From Lactuca virosa (taxonomy: Eukaryota > Streptophyta > Magnoliopsida > Asterales > Asteraceae), in assembly GCA_928212115.1 (NCBI GenBank), contig CAKMRJ010005523.1, positions 145,248,337 through 145,312,336 on the forward strand: a stretch of 64,000 nucleotides of DNA, given 5' to 3'. Positions 47,637 to 58,935 of the stretch are shown here, in pieces. The translations under genes were made by a program, and so were the position numbers. The stretch's first letter is position 1, and each line of letters opens with the position of its first letter. The notes below the pieces were generated by a model. It did no database searches. It was not told the DNA's origin and saw nothing but the letters and a program-made list of their open reading frames with translations.

Positions 47637-49796
47637 CTAAGGCCAACTGTCCTACAATCTGTTTTCAACTTTCCCCGCCTGATGAATCTAACTCCTGCTG
47701 ACCGCTTCCATTGACCTTCCGCCCGGTCATTCAAACTAACACTAGTCCTTGCAAATAACAATCCTCAGGTGCACTCTGATCCCGTTAGTCCTGAGTACCC
47801 AACTTACTCAACTAACAATCCTTCCGGTACTCCCCGAGTACTTATGCTTCGCGGTACCCAACTTACTCAACTAACAATCCTAGGGGTTCACCCCCTTTTT
47901 CCTTGAGCGTTTATTGGCCTTCCCAAGGCAACGTTCCATAACTAATCATTTCCTTTATTACTGTGAAGGACATATCCTTCGCGGTATCCACTACTCCAGT
48001 CACTCCCAGTGCCGGTCACTACTGTCGATACATACTGAATACTTATTACTACCATAACTTAATGCTGAGTACCCATCCCAACGAATGGATCAGATAATCC
48101 TTCGAGTAAAAGATTCATCCCTGCAACGGTTAGACTCAAACGGGAGCTGCGCAACAAGATCAAATCCTTCCCTCTGAGATTATTCAACCTTGCTGCGAGA
48201 GGCGTATCACTCCTCGTTCACTAGCTGCCTCATACCATACTTCTCTTATCATTACCACCACCAACTGAAAATTCTGCTTTCCCTTATCCGCCTCCCGGAT
48301 GAACTGATACCACCCTGGTCCCAACTAATCTGTCAATATCAGGGTTACCGGACTCCCACCGGTTACTACACCCAACACAAATCTCTTAGTCGCCCCCAGC
48401 GACTTCCGAAGAAACTTCGACTATCTAAGTTGCACTATCTATTCTACCACTCTGGCGCTACAAGTCCTGGGATCCTCTATCCCCTATCTTGACCCTAAGG
48501 TCCTTACCAGGTCCCACCTGCGCTGCTATAATCTCACGTGCCTCTCCCACGGGTCTCACCCGACTATATCCTAGAGCGGTCTATCCCTCTAGTCTTACTT
48601 GCCTAGCTACCGTCGCACGGGCCTCACCCACGGGTCTCACCCGAACCATACTACTGAGAAATCCCGCTCCTAGGTCTCACCTATACTGCTACTAACATAC
48701 GAGCCTCACCCACGGGTCTCACCCAACTGTATCCTGAAGCGGCCTCTCCCAAGGTCTCACCTCTCTAGGGCTACGCAGGCCAACTCCATACTAATCTTAA
48801 CGAACTACCCTTTCCTGATCCCTACCTTGCTAACTAGGAGATACAGGCCTCACCCACACTCCGCTAACTAGGAGATACGGGCCCTCGCCCACACTCCTCT
48901 AACTAAGAGATACGGGCCCTCACCCACACTCCTCTAACTGGCTACAAACAAATGTTGCGGCTATCCCGCAGTCTTACCACACTCCCCACGTTGTCTCTAT
49001 ACTGACTACTAATCCGAAAGCATCCCATGCCTGACGTACACTCAATCTGTACCTTGACTCACTCGAGTCCTGCTGGCGCTCCTCCAACCTAGTTTCCAAA
49101 ACCAGTTATCAACTAACGTGATCACTATGGTCACCCCGTAGCCTCACTACACTTCCCGTACTGTCTACCTACTGGTGAATGCTACGACTATCCCGTAGTC
49201 TTACATCCTGGCTAAAATCACGTCCTGCCGAGAAAATCTTCAACCTGGTTTCCCAAACCAATCATCTACTGATCGCTATTACACGCACTTCAACACTGGG
49301 AAGTTTCCCAAACTCCCAACTCACGCGTTCTCATCCGAACAGCCACTCAGACTATTACCCTTCTCTACAGCGTTGCGAACTCATTCCAACTCCTTACTTA
49401 CTTCTGATCCTGAATGCTTGGAGGGTTCTCCCCCACTTTGATTCAACTAGCTCCTTGCAGCTTACTGTCCGAAAAGGATTCCCAATTCTTCTTACCACTC
49501 CATGATCGTTCTGCTAAAAACTGGTGCTTACCGCTGCTAGTTCTCCAAAACTAACCAATACCGTGACGCTACCGCCCCTTGAAAACTAGAGAAATACTTT
49601 CCGAGTCCCAAATCACACTTGCTACAGCGACCGCATCCTGAGTAATCTGCTCAAAAAAGCGTACAACTACGGACTACTACTCTAAACCCAAGGTATGCAG
49701 ATGGCATATAACTAAATCATAAGCAGGAAACAGAATCCAAAGTACAATCACTAATATCGATGCAGTACCATAGCAGTTAAATCATGAATAAAACTG
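47637..49796 (-). other. Non-coding filler replacing pol in G
   Basis: No pol motif in any frame. Repeated phrases are CACGGGTCTCACCC (48549, 48637, 48710) and GAGATACGGGCCCTC.CCCACACT (48838-48935), the latter resembling units of the G LTR. 48120-48240 resembles the G leader at 55105-55215. Confidence 0.7.
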
Positions 49797-51026
49797 TTAA
49801 GCAGCTAAAGGATATGCACCTGCCATATCCGGGGCTGCTCGCATGTCATCTGAAACCAACTGGTACGCCCTACTCCGTGCCGTAGGCGCCTCTGCCCGGC
49901 CCTGCAGACCGTCGGTGATCCTCAAAGTCGCAGGGGCAGGTGCTATCACCTGTCCTGCTGAAAGTAAACTCGGACACTGGGCCTTCTTGTGGCCCCTCTG
50001 ACTACAATGAAAACACAACATGTCTGATTCCTGAGTGGTGGGGGCGGTACAATCTCTACTAAAATGACCAGTCCGGCCGCACTTAAAGCAACCGGAATCC
50101 CCACCACTAGAACTCCTACACGCACCCTCGTGCGCCCTACCACACTTCCCACATCGGCTGCGGCTCTGATAATCCCTCGATCTCAAATCTAACCCCTTGG
50201 GCCTTTTGCCCGAACCTGTGGCTACCTGAATCTCATCCGACTTCCTCTTCCTGATCTGCTCCAGATCAATCTCCCTCTCCCTGGCCCGAGCAATCATGTC
50301 CTCCAGCGTCTTACAGCTGGACCTGCTCACAAACTCCCTGATGTCAGCTCTCAACATCTCCTGATATCGGGCCTTCTTCATTTCCTCATCCGCGACATAC
50401 TGCGGTACAAGAAGAGCCCTCTCTCTGAACTTGGCGGTGATCTCCGCCACTGTCTCAGTAGTCTGCCTCAGATTTTGAAACTCTCGAGCTAACTGTTGCA
50501 CCTCAATCATCGGTGCAAACTCGGCCCTGAACCGGGTCGAGAAATCAGTCCATGTCATCGCGTCCAACGCGACATCATCACCAATGGCATGTCCAACCTC
50601 CTCCCACCAATCTCGTGCTCTGTCCTTCAGAAGACAGGAGGCAAGTCGGACCTTGTCCCCCTCGGGACACCGGCTCGTACGGAAAGCGTTGGCGACATCA
50701 GCCAATCATCTGCCGCTAGCAATGGGGTCCCTAGCCCCGTGATAATCTGGTGCTCCGCAAGCTCTAAACTCTCGAAATGTCAAGGTACGCGCTCCCATCA
50801 AATTCATCATCTCTACACGAAAGGCTCCCAGCCTGTCATCCAAAATCTCTAGTATACCCTCCTTGACCGTGCCAAAGATCACAGGAGTCTGGTCCAAGAT
50901 GCCGCACGTGATCTCAGCTGATACAAACTCTCGCATCCACTCCTCGAGCTGCTCGGTCCCTGAACCCAAGCCTGACCCCTCTCCGGCGCCTGATCTGCCA
51001 ACTGGTCTACCCCGTAGTGTCACCAT
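49797..51026 (-). pseudogene. gag: gag of element G, one in-frame stop
   Basis: ATG at 51026. About 410 codons with one interruption, a TGA at 50708-50706. Regions in order: acidic N-terminus (ILDQTPVIFGTVKEGILEIL), capsid (DRARDWWEEVGHAI, EFQNLRQTTETVAEITAKFRERALL), basic stretch (RKRKSDE), a Cys/His pair (CGKCGRAHEGAC), CCHC knuckle CFKCGRTGHFSRDC and a second CFHCSQRGHKKAQC. The end falls just past a donor-like GCAG/GTGCAT, homologous to the gag-protease junction of C. As the only ORF, it may allow packaging of G RNA if supplied by intact relatives. Confidence 0.88.
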
Positions 51027-51965
51027 TCTGCAACAAATCATAACTATCATCATAATACACCCTCCTACTGAGGGATCACACTCACACTACAAGTTTCTCG
51101 GTTTCATCTCAGCCCTTCTTGAATCGAGTACAGATCCTCTTCTTTCAGTAGTATGGGCCCCTACTACCTTCCACATCTATCCGTACTTTCCTCAAGAATT
51201 GCCTCGACTACACCAAGTCCCTTTTACTGCTACTAACACTGCTCCCAACACTACTCTCATCCTAGGCTTGCCCTAGGGTAACCTCCAACTCACTATCTGT
51301 CACACCCCCAAACCAGAAAGGCGGAAACATTCGGGGGGTGGAGGACTTTAGGTAAGTATCACAACACATGCAATATAGTAATCAAAGTAAAAACAATCAT
51401 TGTATTAATAAGTATAAGTTTTACATAAGTGTTTAAACATTACATATTCAAACACTAAAGTAGGTACAGTAGAAGACAAGAGTCGCGGTACGGTACTAGG
51501 TAGTCTTCTCAAAAGCTTCGGGAGTGTACCTGTCTACTGGATTCCTGAGAATACAAGTTATTTGGAAAGAGTAGATCAACATTTAAGCTGGTGAGTTCAT
51601 AAGTATTTTAGTTCTGTTAAGTATACCCTAAGTTCTTTGGATAAGTTCACTGGTTTCTCCAGGAAATCCTATATTTCCTGAGGTGATTAACTGATAACCA
51701 CAATAGTTTCCCTCTGTAATTACTTAGTTTATACTGATTATATATAACCCAATATCGAATGGACAGTTAAATGGGTGTATCTGCCCTAAGCCCACAACCA
51801 AACAAGGAACAGGAAGTAAGGCGGAAGTCACACATTTCACTGTCAATCGGATATTACTTATGTATAACTATGATGTAATAACTAAGGAATTATAGAATTA
51901 ACCACTAAAGGTCTTTTATGTTATACTAGTTTACAAAGATTGAATGACTAAGTTTCATTTGATAA

Positions 51966-52080
51966 GTGGTTTAATCCCATAAACCGTTTCCTTTGTATAA
52001 GTGGTTTAATCCCATAAACCGTTTCATTTGTAAAAGTGGGTTAATCCTATAAACCGTTTCATTTGTAAAAGTGTTCTTAG
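51966..52080. repeat. Three GGTTTAATCCCATAAACC units in K
   Basis: Units of about 35 bp, each an inverted repeat (GGTTTA against TAAACC), at 51968-51985, 52003-52020 and about 52037-52054. Confidence 0.85.
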
Positions 52081-52574
52081 TTATATCTGTTCTATAGTAA
52101 AAACCTTAGTATTAATCCTGGAAAATATTGTATTATCCATAATACTGCCTTGTGGTTTTAAATGTTCAAAACCAGAAGTACAATACTTGATTTCATGATA
52201 CGTAGCTTTTACTGTAAGTAAAAACTACAGAAGGTATATTTGGTCGGGATGTAATTATCTTTTCTTACTTTTTAAGAAAAGTATATTACTTGGTAATTCA
52301 CTCGTTGTTTTTATTCATGTGAGTTCTATTAACCATACTAATATGACTGATATGCCTGCGGCGACGTTCTTCAGGCGTCAGAATGGTATGATATTTGACA
52401 CCCTAGGCCTGCCGGCCAAACTGTAGCGAACAGTAGAGGTGCGGGATCGTCAGTCCCATATAGATCTATACACAAATTCACGCTCTCCCTACAAGAGATT
52501 CTGGTTAATAGGTCAGGACTTAAAAGTCGTACTTAGATAAGTACACCGTGAAGGGTCTCACAAATACATTGTTT

Positions 52575-53055
52575 CAACGAGATTTACGATGTATTATTAT
52601 TACCCTGTGATTGCTAACTCTGGTACTTTGTATCGTACCCTTGATTAATGCAAACCCGGTATGATGTATTATTACCTCGTGTTTGCTAACTCTGGTACTC
52701 TGTATAGTACCTTTGCTAATGCAAACCCGGTATGATGTATTATTACCTCGTGTTTGCTAACTCTGGTACTCTGTATAGTACCTTTGCTAATGCAAACCTG
52801 GTATGATGTATTATTACCTCGTGTTTGCTAACTCTGATACTCTGTATAGTACCTTTGCTAATGCAAACCCGGTATGATGTATTATTACCTTACCTCGTGT
52901 TTGCTAACTCTGGTACTCGTGTTTGCTAACTCTGGTACTCTGTATAGTACTTTTGCTAATGCAAACCCGGTATGATGTATTATTACCTCGTGTTTGCTAA
53001 CTCTGGTACTCTGTATAATACCTTTGCTAATGCAAACCCGGTATGATGTATCTTT
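52575..53055. repeat. 71-bp tandem array in K
   Basis: About six to seven units. ATGATGTATTATTACCTCGTG recurs at 52661, 52732, 52803 and 52874 (exact 71-bp steps), then 52972 and 53043. Each unit contains GGTACTCTGTATAGTACC, an inverted repeat, and GCAAAC...GTTTGC. One unit carries a partial duplication (52890-52930). Confidence 0.92.
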
Positions 53056-55002
53056 ACTTCTTTAATATGGTGTTCGTACATTAAAGGTATTATACATATC
53101 TTGGTATAGTTGAATGAATTTTGGTAATTTCCTTGGAAAGTATACAGTCGTGAATCATACTTGTATATTTTGTTTTGAATCATAAATTATACCTATTATA
53201 ATTTAGATGTTCTATCTGATTAGCATGATTTCTCGTGGATGAACACCTTTCCTCAGCCTGATACAAAGGTAATGATACTAAAAAGAGTAACCTTTTATAC
53301 TCATATATGTATAATATATATAATTAAGAATTAAACGATCTTCGGACAAATAATACAACCTTAATTCCACATCCAGACAAGGAAAAGGAAATAAGATAAG
53401 TCATTAGTCCTAAGCCCTTCAAATCTTATTTATATATTTATACATATATAAACATGATTTTGGCATTTATAATTTGAATTAGTTTATAAAACATTTTTCA
53501 AAGAATTTAACGGAGTTTACATGACTTTAAAGATTTAACATGACTTTAAGTCATTTTGGAAGTATTTGGCAATTCTTAAAAGCATACAGAAACATTTTGT
53601 GTGATTATTATCACATACAGTTATTAACACAATTTAATATTGTGTTAAACTTGTATTCCCCCCCCCCCCTAAAAAGCATATAAAACCATTTAAAAAGGTA
53701 TATTATAGGGGTATGAACTCACTTTGATAAGCGGTGATTCGGGCAGCGTTTCGTTTCCCGGAAAGAGTTTATTTGACGAGAAACCGGCTCAAATCAGGCA
53801 GAGTTTCGACTGGAGAGAGGATAACTTCTCGAGAATTCCGGGGCTTCGGGGCTTGCTTCGGGCTTTAGAAACGATACCGGGGCATTGGGTGGTCGTGAGA
53901 AAGTTTACGGGGTGGAAATGCGAAAAATGTGAAAATTTGGGGTGAAAAATTCCTTAAATCCGAGAAGGCTCGCATGCCTTATATAGGCCGCAGCCTCGGA
54001 TCCGGAGCAAGGAGAACGAGACACGTGCCTTGAACAGGTGGTGAAGGGAGCTTCGGTTCGGACAGCTGGCTCACAGATGGCAGCTTCGGATTGGACCCAA
54101 CTTCGGTCCAATGGGAGGAGGGCACGAGGGTCCGAGGGTCATCTGAGGAGGGTGTGCGATGTGTCTCATGCGATGGTGTCCGAGGCTTAGTGGACCGCGG
54201 ACTTGGTCCAATCAGAAGGACACAGCGAAGCTCGGTCCTATTAGGAGGTGACACGTGGAGGCCTCGCATTCGAGGTGACGTGTCCGAAGAGTGACTCATG
54301 CGAAATTTCCCGGTTTTCAACATTTTCTTGATTTTTGTGCCAAAAACTTGCGAAAATCATAACTTTCGCATACGAGCTCCGTTTTTGGCGTTCTTTATAT
54401 GCACGCGTAGGTAAAATCATACTCTACGACTTTCATTTAGACTTTCATTTAGACTTCGTCGGCTGATTTTGAATTTATTTTTAATATTATTATTTTTAAC
54501 AGACCGGGACAGGAAATCCGTTAAAAATTCATAACTTCTTCATCCGACGTCCGTTTTCGTCTGTCTTTTTACCGTTGTGCTACATTTGACGAGACCTTCG
54601 ATTCTTGTTTAAGTTACGTCGGCTAAATATCGATCGATTTATATTTCGAATTTTTAGCTGTCTACTACTAAACCGAAACTTAGAAAAATCATAACTTCCA
54701 TATACGAAGTCAGATTTTGACGTTCTTTTTATGAACGTTCTCGGTTTAACATATTCTACAACTTTCATTTAGATTGTTAAGGCTAAAAAGCCTTTTATCA
54801 AAAATTCGCTTTTTACACTGAACAGTGTTTTGCCGGTTTTGTCGCGGATTTTCGATTGGTCATAACTTCTTCGTTATAACTCGGATTTCAATGTTCTTTA
54901 CGTTTTTGGAAACCTTGTTACAAACTCTACCACTTGTTTCATCCCAATTACGATTATTGATCAATTTATTTTTGACCAAAATTTGACTGGTGTCACACTA
55001 TC

Positions 55003-55643
55003 TGCCATCAGCTGCATAAGAAGTCCCTGTTATCTCCTCTTAACTAACTCGCAAATACCATTACATATTTCTTAGACTAGATAATTATTCGAAAGATAGG
55101 TCCTACCCTACAACGGTTAGACTCAGACAAGAGCTGCGAAATAGGGCTAGACCTAACCTTCTGAAATTATTTAGTCCTTGCGATATGTAACTTAACATAT
55201 TCGTTTACTAGTTATATAGAGATAACTAAAACTCCTAATAGCACAAAGCAAGCAGCATTCGGGCATTAGGAAAGATAACCACATAACAAAATCAAGCTGT
55301 TCTACCCTCTAATCAGGAATCTGTACTAGCATGCAATTCATCAGGCTCATACACATATAACAGGCACATAAGGCATCCTCCTAGATCCTTAGTCCTAATC
55401 TAGCATGCAGTTCTAATACTCATATCATAACATAAACTTGTATGGGTAATTTGGGAGAACTTACTTGAGCTCGGCTGAATGCATGCACCACACCCTTTTC
55501 TCTTTTTGAAAACTCTTTTCTCTTTGTAAGTTTCTTTTTCAAAAAATTCTTTTCGAAAATGATTTCCTTTTGAAAACCTTATACCATTCCCTTAGTTTGA
55601 GTTCAGACACACCCGAAAGCGTGCCCAAATCCCTCAAACCAAG
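55003..55643 (-). other. Leader of G (part next to PBS)
   Basis: No gene. Together with 51060-51292 it forms the roughly 0.9-kb leader between PBS and gag, split by K. Confidence 0.7.
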
Positions 55644-55655
55644 GCTCTGATACCA
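55644..55655 (-). other. PBS of G
   Basis: GCTCTGATACCA on + is TGGTATCAGAGC on the minus strand, three bases from the LTR. Confidence 0.9.
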
Positions 55656-55658
55656 ACT

Positions 55659-57999
55659 TGTAACATACCAAAAATCATGACCAAAAATTTCATTTTTAAA
55701 TCATTAATTAAACCATAATTATGAAATCATTCATCCAAAATCATAAGTCATTATCCCAAATCACTAGTTCATTTAATCAGAGTAAACATCCCAGGCTAAA
55801 CTTCTTGGTGTGTGCCATGCGATCATCCCGAGCTCTTCCCTCCGCTACCGGAAGTACCTGAAACCAAAACTAAAAACCGTAAGCACGAAGCTTAGTGAGT
55901 TCCCCATACTACCACATACCATACACATAACCACATAATGGGCCCCCCGCCCGCTGCATCGGGACTAGTAACGGCATCGGGCCCCGCCCGACATCAGGCC
56001 CCGCCTGGCATCGAGCCCCGCTCAGTATACAGATCTGTTCTCTTAGGCCCCGCCTGTCTCCGGGCCTCGCCCGCTAAGCATATACAATCATATAACGTAA
56101 CACATATCATAAAACTAAACATACTCTACTGTACCACTGATCTAAGGCCTCGCCTGTCTTGGGCCCAACCCCTGTCCTGCTACTGGTGAGTCATGGAACC
56201 CCGTCCATGCTCCTGCTGATAGTGAGATACGGTCCCCCGCCCACACTCACCTCCCTACTAACTCGGGCCTCGCCCCTGCTCTGCTACTAATGAGATACGG
56301 AACCTCGTCCGTACTCGGTTAGTGATGAGATACGGGTCCTTGCCCGACTCACCTCCCTACCAGGCACATACAAGTATCACAAAGACACCAGTATAACTAC
56401 ACATACGGTACTGCCTCGGGTACCACCCGACATCGGACCGGAATCCGGAACATACAAGCTGCATCGGGCTAACCCCGGTAACGGATCTAAATCCGAACAA
56501 ATCACAATAAGTGCCTAGGGCTAACCCCCGAGTCTTCCTACTACACATAACCATAAGAATAAACATAATGGGCCGGCATTCTGGCCGTAGACCCATGCAC
56601 ACAGTGAGGAAACTCACCTCGTACTGCTGAAACTGCTGATAACCCTCTGGCTGCTATCCAACAACTCTCCGAACTGCTGCTCATCTAGCTCCCACAGCTA
56701 CCAATACCAATAATAGTAACACTTAGCCTATCTGTCCTTACGAAGTCAACTAAGTCAACTCTGGTCAAAGTCCTTCTCAAGGTCGAAGTCCTGGTCAAAG
56801 TCAACCTTCCAGTTGACTCGACTCATCGAGTTGTCCTGCCAACTCGCCGAGTCTATGTTCCTTAAGTCCCAAACAACCCCGACTCCGCTCATCGAGTCTA
56901 GCGAGAACTCGACGAGTTCTCCTTCATCTAACACTTCGGGACCATCTTCAACCGACTCGCCGAGTTCATCCTTGAACTCGTCGAATTCATCATCATCGTA
57001 TGAATGTATAGACCATGACTCGCCGAGTTGTATGAACAACTCGTCGAGTTCATCTTCATAACTAAGGAGATTGTCTTGGAATCGTCGAGTTCCTCCTCGA
57101 ACTCGTTGAGTACTATGATCTTCATGCCCGCCATGGACCCAGACTGATCGAGTCCCATACCAACTCAACTCATACCCTTTAACAGAAAGGTTTTAGGGCA
57201 AGAAGGCAGACTGACTCGCCGAGTCTCATAAGTGACTCGCCGAGTCCCTCTATGTCCCATTCTATTCAGACAATTTCTAAGCCAAACAACTTCTCCCAAA
57301 GGTAGATCTAACCTCCTAGAGCATGCTTTCCACGTAAAGTTGCAACCTTTACGTGTGAATAGTTCCTAATGGCCAAAACTAAGCTACAAGGAAGGGTTTT
57401 ACTATGGAGGAGGGCTTCAAGTCTTAAAAGCTTGAGACTTTAATGCATTAGGGACCTTGGGGAGTCCAGATCCGAAGTTGCAAACTTCGGATCGTGCCTC
57501 ATGCAAGCACTAGCCACAAATGTGCTAGAAAAGGCCATGAAACTCAAGATGAAGAGATCTATCAAATGAATGCTCAAGGTAACAACTTGTTACCTTCTAT
57601 TAACTGTCAAAATGAAGTAGATGCTGGATCTAAACTCTCCTCCTCGTTCCTTGGATCAAATCCTCCAAGAAATGTACCACAAAACAACCTTTATCTTCAC
57701 AATGCTCAAGAAATGGAGTTGGGTGGCTAGGGTTTTGGGTTCTGGACGAGAGAGGTTGTAAATGAACCCTAGGGAAGAGAATAAGATGCTTAAATAGGGT
57801 ACCAAGTCCCAGAATTAGGGCTTCCTAACCCAGACCTGACTCGCCGAGTCCACTCGCCGACTCGTCGAGTCGGTCACTTAATCTCGTACACGGATCCCGC
57901 TTCGACTCGTCGAGTTCTTCCTTGGACTCGACGAGTTGACCCCCCTTTGACTTAGGGTTTTTCTTTCCTTTCTTGGCCTTTCTGATACCGGGTGTTACA
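55659..57999 (-). repeat. 5' LTR of G (2341 bp)
   Basis: Near-identical to the left copy, with a short deletion near 55965. The intron-like interval is at 55858-56617. Confidence 0.92.
55858..56617 (-). other. Intron-like interval in 5' LTR of G
   Basis: Same donor (ACGAG/GTGAGT from 56617) and acceptor (TTTCAG/GTACTT to 55858) as the left LTR. Confidence 0.45.
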
Positions 58000-58176
58000 C
58001 TGTCCCTGAGCAACCAATCTTTAGTAAACCATAGATTGTCCTCGATAATTGCTTAATCATTTTCGTCATATCCAATTCCAGACCTTTTCCCTTCTTAATG
58101 CCCCAGGCATTTGGAAAATTTTAGAAAGGATGAATATTATAGCACATGCAATCGATCCTATATCCGAAGCATATGG

Positions 58177-58930
58177 TGTTGGGTTATGAGCATTCTAACA
58201 CTCCTAAGTGTACATGCAACCCTAAATACCTTGGATCTATGTTTTCTCTATTATACATACAATTATGAACATCCAAGGTATTATCCTAATCTAGCATACA
58301 AAATAATAAATATAACAAGATAGAATACATACCTCTTTGATGTAGAATGTCTTCATGAAGCTTGAGTGCCTAGTGCCCCAAGTGTGACACCTCAAATGGT
58401 TCACACAACACCAAATACACTTGGAATAACTTGAGAGAAACTTGAACACTCCTTGAAATCGTCTAGCCCTCACACTCACACATTAGTGTACGATTTCTTG
58501 AGCCATGGGATTCTTTTATATGGTGGCTATTAGGGTTACACCATGTAACTCATAACTTTACCCATTCCTTATGCTCCATGGATTTTAACCTCCATGGAGT
58601 ATCCATGGGTAACCCCATGGACTTAGTCCAACATAAGGAATCTTGGATCACAAGCCCACATATATAAGAATGAATGATTTACACAATCAACCCATATATT
58701 TAATTAGTCTCCTTTTGATCACTTAATTAATTCCAAATTAATTCTTGATCAATACTAATTAAATAACCTTATTAATATATTAGAACTTATAATATATTAA
58801 CCAACCTTAAGTTTTATTTCTCTCATTATAGTCTATCCAAATGCATGATGCCATGCAACCCAAATGGACCATGCCGGGTCGGGTCAAGTCTTACCAATTA
58901 TAGTTATGGACTTAGACATTTAATCCAACA
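58177..58930 (-). mobile_element. Solo LTR F3 of the F1/F2 Copia family
   Basis: TGTTGGG...ATCCAACA, 754 bp, flanked by the perfect TSD TATGG (58072+100 = 58172-58176 and 58931-58935). No reversed PPT follows it, unlike F1 and F2. It is inserted in F2. Confidence 0.93.
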
Positions 58931-58935
58931 TATGG

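Larger units (their letters stand above)
51530..53722 (-). other. Intron-like interval in K
   Basis: Minus strand: CAAA/GTGAGTTCATACCCC begins at 53722 and GTAGACAG/GTACAC ends at 51530. It encloses both tandem arrays. Confidence 0.4.
51298..54997 (-). mobile_element. Solo LTR K of the E family (3.7 kb)
   Basis: Borders TGTCACACCC...GGTGTCACA (+ strand) and perfect TSD CTATC (51293-51297 and 54998-55002). No internal region, so it arose by LTR-LTR recombination. It sits in the leader of G. Minus-strand features: TATA box (reversed CCTTATATA, 53978-53986), donor-like site at 53722, G12 run (C12 on +, 53658-53669), satellite-like array and acceptor-like site at 51530. Confidence 0.93.
45240..57999 (-). 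mobile_element. Gypsy gag-only (TR-GAG-like) element G
   Basis: LTRs at 45240-47596 and 55659-57999, very similar, with TG...CA borders. Perfect TSD CTGTC (45235-45239 and 58000-58004). Reversed PBS at 55644-55655 and reversed PPT at 47597-47610. The only gene is gag. The last codons of pol (47614-47636) adjoin the PPT, but all of protease, RT and integrase is gone. The leader holds solo LTR K. Confidence 0.92.

Noticed and set aside
48190..48695. Frames of 68-100 codons in the filler of G.
   Set aside because: No codon pattern, no motif, and repeated CACGGGTCTCACCC phrases explain the open stretches.
52575..53055. CRISPR-like regular repeats.
   Set aside because: Units are contiguous 71-bp tandem repeats without variable spacers, in plant nuclear DNA.
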